Assembly (NCBI RefSeq): GCF_024362695.1 | Contig: NC_065420.1 | Location: 7,409,920-7,473,919, forward strand | DNA: 64,000 nt | Origin: Pectinophora gossypiella | Taxonomy: Eukaryota > Arthropoda > Insecta > Lepidoptera > Gelechiidae | Direction: 5' to 3' | In this document: positions 23,699-32,568 of the stretch, piece by piece | How the letters are laid out: the number at the start of each line of letters is the position of its first letter | How positions within the stretch are numbered: position 1 is the first letter of the stretch | Made by a program: the position numbers and the translations under genes | The notes under the pieces: model-generated | What the model was told of the DNA's origin: nothing | Seen by the model: the letters and a program-made list of their open reading frames with translations, nothing else | Databases searched by the model: none

Positions 23699-25276
23699 AT
23701 TAATCAAATTGATCATAATCTTACATACATAAACTCACACCTATTTCCCATTTGAATAGAATAGAAATAGTTTATTATGAAAGGACGCCACACACAAAAA
23801 GAAAGACAACAATATCATATCAAATTTCCACTAAAACAATTACAAAAAAGCAAGAAGGATGTTAGTCGAAATGATCATAAGTAAGCAGAGTCATAATTGT
23901 AAGCAGAGATCATAGAATTCCATTTGCTTCGATTTTGACAAATTTCTCTTGCGTCCTCCACAATACGTCCCACTGATGGGCACAGGCTTCCCCTCAATTA
24001 ACTAGAGCGGTATGAGGCATACTCCATCACGCTGCTCAAGTGCGGATTGATGATGATTATGACAATATTTGTAACAATCAGGATATATAATTTCGTAATA
24101 TTTATGTCTTATTATGTTCTTCGTCTGGGAAAGACCTTCTCGGTTTTTCGGCTCTACTTATCTTTAGGGGGATGTCATATATCTCAACTGTAACCACGCA
24201 ATGTTATAATGTTGCTATGAAAATAGTACAACAAAAATGTGGTATGAACATAATGTTAAAGGCGTACCGTAAAAATCTTTCACTATCTTTTTATCCCAAC
24301 AACGCAGAGGGAAGGTTTCTTTATAAGTAATGAATGTCCTAAGACCTCACTGTTCTGTGCTTTGAATCATGTAAACGATGCATTTATTATTTATACGTAG
24401 GTAATAATTATATATTTGTATTTATTTATGAACATGAATGCCTAGTTACGTCGTTCCTAGATTATATTCAAGTACGTTTGTATTTTATGTAAGAATGAGA
24501 TGTAATTTATGTAGCATAAACTAATACAATACTTATAAGATTTTCCGCAGTTTTAATGATTTGATTGATCAATTATCATGGTTTCAATGGTCGCGCTAAC
24601 GTCACTTGCGGTTAACCGGTAAAGATCCATATGTATAAAGAGCAAAGGTTGGTGCGAATGTATGTGCAAACCCATTCGCACCAACCTTTGCACCTTTTGG
24701 TCAACCCGAGACTTTGGACCAATTCCCTTAATTAAATATCTTTTTAATAATTTGGTTACTTCTACTAAACAAGGTACCTGCTACATAAACAAAACAAATA
24801 CTTATGAGACTGATGGGTCAAAGTATAAAATATAGGGTGTTAGTGACATCGTAATTATACAGGTTGTGAGAAGCTGCAGTAGTTTTAGGCGGATGAGACG
24901 TTCGTTATGTAAAAAGTGACGATTCAAAGTGTGACTATGTTACCTACTAAATAAAGATATTTTTGAATTTGAATTTAACGAAAACTTTGAGGGATGATTG
25001 TATATACGGGAAAAAGAGGAATTCAGATTCATGGTTAAATTAATTCCGCTAAATAATCAAGGTCTCACATTCACTGCATGTCATGTCACGTGGACTACGA
25101 GCGCATTTAAAACAGAATTACCACACCTTCCTGATATAACCAGCATAAACGTAAACAAAGTGAGGCGTGGACGCTAGTGTAGCATATTTCTTATAAGTTC
25201 TATTACCATAAATAACATAGGAATTATAATGCGGTCCGCTCTGTTCCGAGAACGTATTTTTGTTTTGATACAGCCG
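23699..25276. other. Intergenic between F and G
   Basis: A minus-strand LINE-tail-like fragment lies at about 23755-23830 (agaatagaaatagtttatta). A SINE-A fragment lies at 23960-24050. There is a perfect hairpin at 24642-24691, a MITE left end at about 24831-24860 (tagggtgttagtgacatcg), and a tail-like tract at about 24948-24978 (aataaagatatttttgaatt). No gene is seen. Confidence 0.5.
24642..24691. repeat. Perfect 19-bp inverted repeat (hairpin)
   Basis: The left arm gcaaaggttggtgcgaatg (24642-24660) and right arm cattcgcaccaacctttgc (24673-24691) are exact reverse complements around a 12-base loop. Pairing resumes outside (aaag against cttt) after a one-base bulge. It could be a MITE core or a small-RNA-like hairpin. 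Neither is shown. Confidence 0.7.
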
Positions 25277-25316
25277 TATATATACTGGTAGGCAGGACAC
25301 CAACCACAATATAAAC
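25277..25316 (+). promoter_or_regulatory. TATA region of CSP gene G
   Basis: TATATATA lies at 25277-25284 and a second TATAAAC at 25310-25316, 89 and 56 bases before the ATG. No acceptor-like sequence precedes the ATG, so the 5' UTR is probably short and unspliced. Which box is used cannot be told. Confidence 0.45.
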
Positions 25317-25365
25317 GACGAACGTCGAAGGGAAACGTACTCAAAGAAATCCAAAGAATCACAAA

Positions 25366-28119
25366 ATGAAGGTGGTACTACTTACAGTGTGTTTTGCCGT
25401 AGCCGTACTGGCTCAAGAAAAATATGATTCAGCAAACGACAACTTCGATATTTCTGAAGTATTAGGAAATGAACGATTGTTGCTGTCATACTCGAAGTGT
25501 TTGCTGAATAAAGGCCCCTGTACTCCAGAGGTGAAGCAAGTTAAGGGTGAGTAGACTATCAGAATAATTTCCCGAATTTTTTCTTCTTTTATAATATAAG
25601 TATTATATAAATATTACCGTTGCTTTGGGTCTAACCTGGGGTATCCCACGCGTCTGGTCAGGAGTCATTTTATAGTAACATATTTTGTCCACCATTGACA
25701 TACTTCTTATACACGTTGAACATGAAAATAATGGTTGAAAGTCAACAGTCAGATTTAAATGAAATTCAAATAATTGCGGAAGACGGTACTATTTATTAAA
25801 ACCGACTCAGGTTTAACTAATTAAAAATACAAAAAGCAAAATGAGCTAATGACAAACTAAATGAACAATCATAATTGGTAATGTAAAATTAGTAAAATAA
25901 TTACGAACAAATGTGTAAGTATGTTATTCTTAACGATTAATTATTTTTAGTAGACTTAACCGCTTCGAAAGCTTTGTTGAATGTGTGATAACAAACCCAA
26001 CCTTGTGAATGATATTTCGTAGCTTCATTCCATACATCATCAAATTCTTCGTCTGTAAATTTATAACCGGTTGCTTCAAAGACTCTTCGAACAGTTTGAG
26101 GTTCACGAGCGGCGTATGCCTCACGATGGCTGACGCCCAATCTTGTCATGATGCTCGGGTTCAAGCAACTTCTTGCATCTGACTCTTCTGGGAGACAGCT
26201 GCGAATTGCTTTACAACAATTGGCAGGTGTTACTGGAAAATCTTTATCGAAATATCTGCCTGAGGGTACTCCTGCCCTACCTCTCTTATCCTCTTCTTGT
26301 CCTGGCCTTACCATCTCAGTGTATGTCGTGCGGTAATCGAGGCATTCCTCTGGAATATCCCATATTTTCGGCAATTCGGGAAGGGGCCGATGGAAATTCA
26401 TTATTTCAACAAAAGGTTTATATTTAATTTGAGATCCATCATAAATCTTCCATGCCGACAGCAATGGCTCTAGAAGTGCTGGATCAAACCTCAAGAACTT
26501 GACCGTACATTCCCTATAAACCTGTTGTTTAGGAAGCCATCCAGTTTTACAAACATCTAAATGCTTTAGACTCAAGTAAAAATTGGAAAAGAATGTTCTT
26601 TCAAAGCGTTTAGACAAAATATAATGTTTGTCATAACGTATGGTATTTAAATGCTTTAAACATTTTTTAATAAATTCCCTATCTGGATTTGTCTTACACC
26701 TGGTCATTAGTGTTAAAAAAGTATCTGGATGTTCTGGTTTAGGTTTACCGAATGCAAATCCCTCTGGCAGATTGACATCCTCTATATTAGGACATAATGG
26801 AGTACCGAGCTTTGCTTGATTAGTGTCTTTGAAATCTGCTTGTATTGAGTTCATGGCTTTCGCCAAAGCATCGCCTCCTAACACTCTGTCCTCTGACAAG
26901 CAACATTTTACTAGTCTTCCTCTTGGATCTTGATGGGTTCTATGCCCGTATATAAGATCAGGGTTAAACACTGGTCTGCAATAGTTACGATCAAGCTGGG
27001 CACCAACCGATTCCAAATTGGGAGCCATTTTTGGATCGGGGTTAGCAGGCATGACTATGTCATATAAAGAGTCTTGAGGATTTTTCTTTCCAAATTTGGT
27101 ATTCATATCGAACCCTGCAGGTAGATATGGTACTTGATCGCTTGTTTCACCTAAGCGTTTTTTCCAATAAGACTTGTATACTGTTTCTTTGAAATCTTCG
27201 ACCAGAGTTTGTGCTTTTGTTTTGACGGGAGGGTTGATGAGTTCTTGTACTTCGGTGAACATGGCGTTGCGTTTGTCTGGTCGGGGTTGCCTGAGAGATT
27301 GGGTGAAGTAGGTGCTGGCTGGCGGTATGATGGCGTCGTGGACCAGGGCGTCCACCTCATCCGCGAGCAGGTACTGCTGTAGGCAGCCCCTGACGTGCTG
27401 GTCTGCTTGCGCCGACGGAATACCCGCTGCACATATCCTAGGGTCTCTCTCAATAAACATTCCTAAGTTTCCTTTTCCACCTGATGTATGCTTTTTGCAT
27501 TTTAACATAATGTAAATTTCTTGAAAAACTGATTTAAGGAAAATGTTACTTTTATTCAGTTCTTGATTATTGGTACGTTACAGTACTTACAGTGCTTACT
27601 ACGATCTTTTATTTTGTTATTTGTCTACAAGTTGACAATTATTTTTCATCTCAGAATGATATCTGAGAAAGTTTTCTTATCGAGTACTAATATCTAAAAT
27701 AGTTTTTATTCAATATTTTTTGTTATTTCCTGAGAACATCGTAAAAGTCTTTGATGATCAGTAGGCAGGTACGATCTACGAAATCGATTCTGCAAAAAAT
27801 ACTACTGAACAAATACTACAAATACTTTAGGGACAGCGCCCCACGGTCAACAATAGTTCTAAATTACCCATCCCGTTTAAATAATCCATACTGATGGCAA
27901 TGATGAAGTAGACTATACCATCACCCTTCTCTTTCAGAAAAATTACCGGAGGCATTGGCCACGGGATGCGCCAAATGCACTGAGAAGCAGAAACAAATGG
28001 GCAAGCAGCTAGCACGGGAGCTGAAGAAAACCCACCCCGAGATCTGGGATAAGCTTGTGGCCCACTACGACCCACAGGGCAAGTACCGGGAGGCCTTCAA
28101 AGACTACCTCAAGCCTTGA
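25366..28119 (+). CDS. Chemosensory protein G with a gene nested in its intron (exons 25366-25546 and 27938-28119)
   Basis: A complete CSP of 120 aa. The signal peptide is residues 1-16 (MKVVLLTVCFAVAVLA). Then EKYDSANDNFDISEVL. Cysteines 45, 52, 71 and 74 give C-X6-C-X18-C-X2-C (KCLLNKGPC, CAKC). Exon 1 ends GTT AAG G|GTGAGT, exon 2 follows CTTCTCTTTCAG, phase 1. The C-terminus has WDKLVAHYDPQGKYREAF. The 2,391-base intron is large because it contains a complete opposite-strand EFHB-like gene (25937-27508). A second EFHB-like gene begins 246 bases after the G stop, in convergent orientation. AATAAA at 28163 fits G's end. That exons 1 and 2 belong together is supported by matching phase and by the absence of any other free CSP exon nearby. 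Confidence 0.93.
25937..27508 (-). CDS. EFHB/CFAP21-like protein 1, intronless, inside the intron of CSP G
   Basis: A single uninterrupted frame of 523 aa. It matches the EFHB (EF-hand domain family member B, CFAP21) layout as I know it: an early segment VYKSYWKKRLG then LPAGFDMNTKFGKK (about 115-140), LYDIVMP, RNYCRPVFNPDLIYGHRT (about 173-190), NSIQADFKDTNQAKLG, LPEGFAFGKP, and a C-terminal half of EF-hand-like repeats. EFHB is a microtubule inner protein of cilia and flagella; in insects that would chiefly mean sperm tails and ciliated neurons. The EF-hand loops here are degenerate (LDVCKTGWLPKQ lacks most acidic ligands), so calcium binding is doubtful. No introns and a tandem paralogue suggest a retrocopy, possibly testis-expressed (inference). 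No frame damage is seen. Confidence 0.85.
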   Translation of the reverse strand: MLKCKKHTSGGKGNLGMFIERDPRICAAGIPSAQADQHVRGCLQQYLLADEVDALVHDAIIPPASTYFTQSLRQPRPDKRNAMFTEVQELINPPVKTKAQTLVEDFKETVYKSYWKKRLGETSDQVPYLPAGFDMNTKFGKKNPQDSLYDIVMPANPDPKMAPNLESVGAQLDRNYCRPVFNPDLIYGHRTHQDPRGRLVKCCLSEDRVLGGDALAKAMNSIQADFKDTNQAKLGTPLCPNIEDVNLPEGFAFGKPKPEHPDTFLTLMTRCKTNPDREFIKKCLKHLNTIRYDKHYILSKRFERTFFSNFYLSLKHLDVCKTGWLPKQQVYRECTVKFLRFDPALLEPLLSAWKIYDGSQIKYKPFVEIMNFHRPLPELPKIWDIPEECLDYRTTYTEMVRPGQEEDKRGRAGVPSGRYFDKDFPVTPANCCKAIRSCLPEESDARSCLNPSIMTRLGVSHREAYAAREPQTVRRVFEATGYKFTDEEFDDVWNEATKYHSQGWVCYHTFNKAFEAVKSTKNN

Positions 28120-28364
28120 TGCAAGTTGTATGTTAGAGATTGTGATAAAACAGTGATATTAAAATAAATACTATATTCAATGTAAATTACATTTTTTATT
28201 CCTTTCATTACGTAAAATAAATTTTAACATTTAAATTTTTGGAATACGCTTTTAGCATAATTAAAACAATTAATTGTCAATAAAAAACATCAATATACTG
28301 ATAAAAATCAAGTAAGTATCTAATAATAATTGAATAAAACTAAAATATTATAGAAAAATTAAGT

Positions 28365-29921
28365 TTACGTTTCTTTATAACTTTCCAACGCTTTTCGGAA
28401 AGTTTCATAGCAGACCCATCCCAGTGAATGATACTTTTTAGCTTCTTCCCAAATGGCGTTGAATTTTTCCTCAGTGAACGTATCTCCCGCCGCCTCAAAC
28501 ACCCTACGAACCACATGCGGCTCACGTTTTGCATACAAGTCGCGGTGGCTGACATGCACCAATGTCAATATGCTCGGCTTTAAACATGAGTTCATATCTG
28601 ACTCGTGTGGTAAACAAGTTCTATGAGCTTTGCAATACCCCTCAGGCGTTACAGGATAATCCGTATCCATGTATCTACCTGAAGGTAATCCTGCTCTCAT
28701 CAGTGGTCCGGGGTCTTGGCCAGGTTTCACCATTTCCCCATAAGTGGTCCGAAAATCTAAGCAGTCTGGATGAAGATCAGGCACTTTAGGAAGTTCCGGC
28801 AAAGGTTCCTTAAAGTTTAAAATGTGAGAAAATGTTTTGTACTCAATTTTGGAACCGTCGAAAGCCTTCCACATGCACAATAAAGGTTCGATTAAACTAG
28901 GATCGAATCTAATGAGTTTTGATCCACAATACTCGTAAACTATTTCTTTAGGTATCCAGCCACATTTTTCTTTATCAAAATATTTCAGGTTATAGTAAGC
29001 CTTTTTGAAGAATGTTGGTAAAAATCGAGTAGACAAAATCTTACGTAAAGAGTTAAGATGTCCTAAACATTTTCGGAAAAATACCCGACCAGGGTTCAAC
29101 TCACAGAAAGTAAGACATTCAGGAAGATTTTCTGGTCGTTTTAACATACCAAATGTATAACCTTCGGGTACACAACTAATATTATTATTGGGGGCTAACA
29201 CTTTACCCAGGATTGGCTGCTTCCTGACCTGAAAGTCAGCCTGAATAAAATTATTGCAAGTTCGCTCCGCTGTACCTTCGACTACTCTATTGTCTGTAAG
29301 AGCACATTTTGCGTAAATACCTCGCGGATCTACTTTAGTTCTGTAGCCATAAGTTAAATCTGGATTGAAAGCGGGCTGGCAATAGTTGCGTCTCACTTGC
29401 ACGCCGGCACGTTTAGATGGAGGCAAGTCTGGCAAGGGAATTTTCGGCATAACTAAATCGTACAGAGTTCCTTCGTAGGGTAATTTCTTTCCATACGTCG
29501 TGCCATGTATGTCGAAACCCTTCGGGAACATAGGAATAGGATCGGGTACTTGGCCTAGAGGTTTTTTCCAGTAAGATTGGTAAACAGTGTCTTTCACATC
29601 GGCGGTGAGCTGTTGAAACTTGGTTTGGTTGGGTGGATTGACGAGTTTGGCGACGCAGGTGTTGAGCCCGGCGTTGCGGCGGTCATAGGGCAAGGGTTGT
29701 CGCAGCGGCGGGAGGGGGCGAGGGGGTTTGGGTGGGATGATGGCGTCACTCATCAGCGCGTCCACCTCATCTTTGAGCAGATAGTGCTGCAGCGCGCGGC
29801 CGACGGTCTCGTCCGCCTGCGAAGACGGCACACCCGCTGCGCAGATGCGGGCATCCCTCTCGATGTACTTGCCCACGTTGCCCTTCCCTCCCGTTGTCAA
29901 GCGCTGGCACTCAAGTGGCAT
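28365..29921 (-). CDS. EFHB/CFAP21-like protein 2, intronless
   Basis: A single frame of 518 aa, clearly paralogous to 25937-27508 along its whole length: GGKGNVGKYIERDARICAAG at the N-terminus, VYQSYWKKPLG, FPKGFDIHGTTYGKK, LYDLVMP, RNYCQPAFNPDLTYGYRT, FIQADFQVRKQPILG, and C-terminal SHRDLYAKREPHVVRRVFEA. By eye roughly half of the residues agree, so the duplication is old and both copies have been kept open. EF-hand-like loops (FDKEKCGWIPKE) lack canonical calcium ligands. It is convergent with CSP G and separated from EFHB-like 1 by G's exon 2. A plus-strand TATA/initiator pair lies 450 bases upstream at 30373. The presumed role is structural, in the axonemal doublet lumen, inferred from the family. 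Confidence 0.85.
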   Translation of the reverse strand: MPLECQRLTTGGKGNVGKYIERDARICAAGVPSSQADETVGRALQHYLLKDEVDALMSDAIIPPKPPRPLPPLRQPLPYDRRNAGLNTCVAKLVNPPNQTKFQQLTADVKDTVYQSYWKKPLGQVPDPIPMFPKGFDIHGTTYGKKLPYEGTLYDLVMPKIPLPDLPPSKRAGVQVRRNYCQPAFNPDLTYGYRTKVDPRGIYAKCALTDNRVVEGTAERTCNNFIQADFQVRKQPILGKVLAPNNNISCVPEGYTFGMLKRPENLPECLTFCELNPGRVFFRKCLGHLNSLRKILSTRFLPTFFKKAYYNLKYFDKEKCGWIPKEIVYEYCGSKLIRFDPSLIEPLLCMWKAFDGSKIEYKTFSHILNFKEPLPELPKVPDLHPDCLDFRTTYGEMVKPGQDPGPLMRAGLPSGRYMDTDYPVTPEGYCKAHRTCLPHESDMNSCLKPSILTLVHVSHRDLYAKREPHVVRRVFEAAGDTFTEEKFNAIWEEAKKYHSLGWVCYETFRKALESYKET

Positions 29922-30372
29922 TTTACAATATTAAGTTCCTCTTTATATAAATAAACGTATTTTATAAATAATTATGTAAGTATTAAATATAAAACTGTTC
30001 GAGTCATAATGTCTTTACTTAAATGTCACTTTTGTCATATCGGCGATGTCGGCGATGGATCACTGTTCTCATGCAGCCTATGAGATTAAAAAATCTAATA
30101 CAGTGAGAAGGGAGGTTGCATTATTGATAATCTTAACACAATGACTGACGTTACGAGTTGACCAAACATTGTAAGGTTGAGGCGAGCAAGTTAATGTAAA
30201 CAGCTATAGAAAATCAATGTGGTTCCCATAGTAGGAAATAACATGAATCATGAGGACAGATACGGCAGTAAATCGGATAATGTCGCCATTAGCATTGCAC
30301 ACACATCCTGAGATCGTTATAATCGCGGGTTTGTTTGTCGAGTCTGCATTTAAGGACAATGACAACAGACTT

Positions 30373-30466
30373 TATATAAACTAGAGGATTGCTTCCGTCA
30401 CACTCAGTAGTGCGTTACCAAGAAGGGATTATATGAACATCTTTGTGATTTACTAATTTATTATAG
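30373..30466 (+). promoter_or_regulatory. Predicted promoter and 5' exon of CSP gene H
   Basis: TATATAAA (30373-30380) is followed 33 bases on by an arthropod-type initiator TCAGTA (30404-30409). A donor TTATAG|GTAAAA follows 30466. No plus-strand coding exon lies before gene H, whose coding exon has a good acceptor (TTATTTTCCAG) ending at 36229. The predicted 5' UTR intron is 30467-36229 and contains the CR1-like LINE. The exon also holds a 7-codon upstream frame (ATG at 30433, TAA ending 30456). The assignment to H is inference. Confidence 0.45.
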
Positions 30467-31761
30467 GTAAAACAAATATCATCAGTCCAAACGTAAGTAA
30501 TCTAAGCTATAACAATTGAAGTAGAAATAAGCATAATTTATTTTTGGCACAATTTTACCAACGTATAAAGCAAGAAATGGTACACCGACAAGAGCGTGGC
30601 TCTTAAATAAATTTCATATCATCTCAGGCTTTTCTACCACATTGTTTTATCAAAGGGCTTCGGGAGATGGTTATGTAATATACCTACATAACAAGTCTAC
30701 AAAATCTCTTCTTATAATTATGCAGTGCAATAGGTACATATGTGAAATTCTAATAATAGGGTGTGACAACAAGGGCATTGATAGTAAGGATATTTAATAA
30801 CATAATAATGGTAAGTAAATAATTCATGGTAAGCATCATTAAAAAGCAATGTAAATAATTGAATTAAATGAGATAAATAAATTTGAATATCGTTGTATTA
30901 GGGATTTAATTTTCTCTTTGTCAGTTTTCCAAAACATGATTGAGTGCTATCAAAAAATCCTTCATTTTGTCTTGACCCCAAGTTTACCAGTGAGAGACTT
31001 TCCAGGCTTCGTTCAGCAAAAACAATATACATTATATTATATGGCGTTGTACAGCTTTAATGTGATAATTATTTATTTTCTCATTACCGGGTACATAATT
31101 ACTTTAAAATACAAATTTTTGCTTGATATTTGGATGACATATATAGAAATACGTTGATATATTGCGTTACGTTAAAATATCGAATCTTTAAATGATTTTA
31201 AACGTAAATTAGCTCAATATATTATAATTAAGTATCAACCATAACTTGTTTTTGGGGGGATCGTGATGGGAATGTAATTTAATGTGAAATAAATTAAGTG
31301 TGGTGAATTGTGAAGTTAACTGTGAATTTTCTGTACGAGCGAACATTAGTATTTATTTTATTGTAATCTGTTCTCATGTAAGTGACTTATTTCATGTCTT
31401 AATGAGAATAAAGAATCTTTGAACCTATATTGCTTCTTTTTATTTTGATCACAATAATAAATGGGTAGAAGATGTAATTATGCCTGGGTAAAATAAAAAA
31501 GGCCGGGCGGGGCGGGCTTAATAAAGGGGGGGACTGGATATAAGGGTAATTTATACCCAAAAACAAAGATAAAAGGTGCATATGTCATAATAAACATACA
31601 TATAAAAAAGAAGAAAAATATGTACAGCGCCATCCATATTGTTTTTGAGAAATGTAGCTTGGAAAGTCCCACATTAATTTTGGGTGACCCAAAAAGTAAA
31701 GAACGATTTGTCAACATCTTAACCACTGATTTAATTCAAATGTAAACATTTACGTAAGTAA
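30467..31761. other. Predicted 5' UTR intron of H, first part
   Basis: A short fragment at about 30575-30612 (tacaccgacaagagcgtggc) is shared with 52680-52710. A LINE-tail-like tract (atgagaataaagaatctttg) lies near 31401. A G-rich patch (ggccgggcggggcgggctta) lies at about 31501. No gene is supported. Confidence 0.5.
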
Positions 31762-32568
31762 ACAGAAATAGGTACGCAATGTTGTTCTTCAAGAAAGAGT
31801 AAGACTAAACGAAACGTTTTAATAAATGAAGATCCAAATCAGTTGTATCGAGGTCTTAGCGTGAATGACACCGTGATCAAAAATAAAGAAGACCGAACAC
31901 AAGCGAAGAATGATGTAATTGTAAATCAGACTGAATATGACCGATCTGAATCAAAAACTAACGACGATCGTGACATTAACTTGAATATTATTAAGTCAAA
32001 AAGGAGGATATGTTTAGTAAGTAACATAAAGAGACTCAAAGTATTAAACATTTTCCAACAATATCACAAGGAGACTAATATTTGTCATTATCTATCAACC
32101 GGCGGCAGTATACATCAGCTGCTTCATGGACTCGAATCGAAATTGGAAGGCTACACACTATTTGATTACTGTATAATATTTATTGGTGACACTGACTTCA
32201 AATATACGCAAAATTTTCGAGAAGTTGTGAATTCCATAAAGAGAAAACTTCAAAGTGTTCAACATACAAATATAATAATCTGCACCCCAAATTACAAATA
32301 TGGTCCGCATGTAAATCTCTTTAACCTGAGAGTAGAGACATTTAATCAATTATTGTATAATGATATCCTAACCCATGAGTATGCCTTCCTACTAGATACC
32401 AATAAAAATCTGGACTGCTCTTTTGAAATGTTCTCAAGTACTAATGGATGTTTGAATAATTACGGGTTCCATTGCATAGTAAAAGATCTAAATGCTTTAA
32501 TTAAAAACATTAATGAACACTATATCTGTGACACTGATAATGAAAATTGCAACTTTTTTCGTACCTAA
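31762..32568 (+). pseudogene. LINE ORF1, 5'-truncated, esterase-like
   Basis: An open frame without an ATG near its start. The first 25 or so residues follow directly from a stop at 31759-31761. Residues ICHYLSTGGSIHQLLHGLES and CIIFIGDTDFKYTQNFREVV resemble the SGNH/GDSL esterase-like domain found in ORF1 of some CR1-group LINEs; GDTD would stand where GTND or GEND is usual. The expected N-terminal part of ORF1 is missing. It overlaps ORF2 by 56 bases in another frame. The esterase assignment is by pattern and only moderately sure. Confidence 0.55.

Noticed and set aside
26300..27100. Calcium-binding EF-hands in the EFHB-like proteins
   Set aside because: Loops lack the acidic residues at positions 3, 5 and 12, so I describe them as degenerate.
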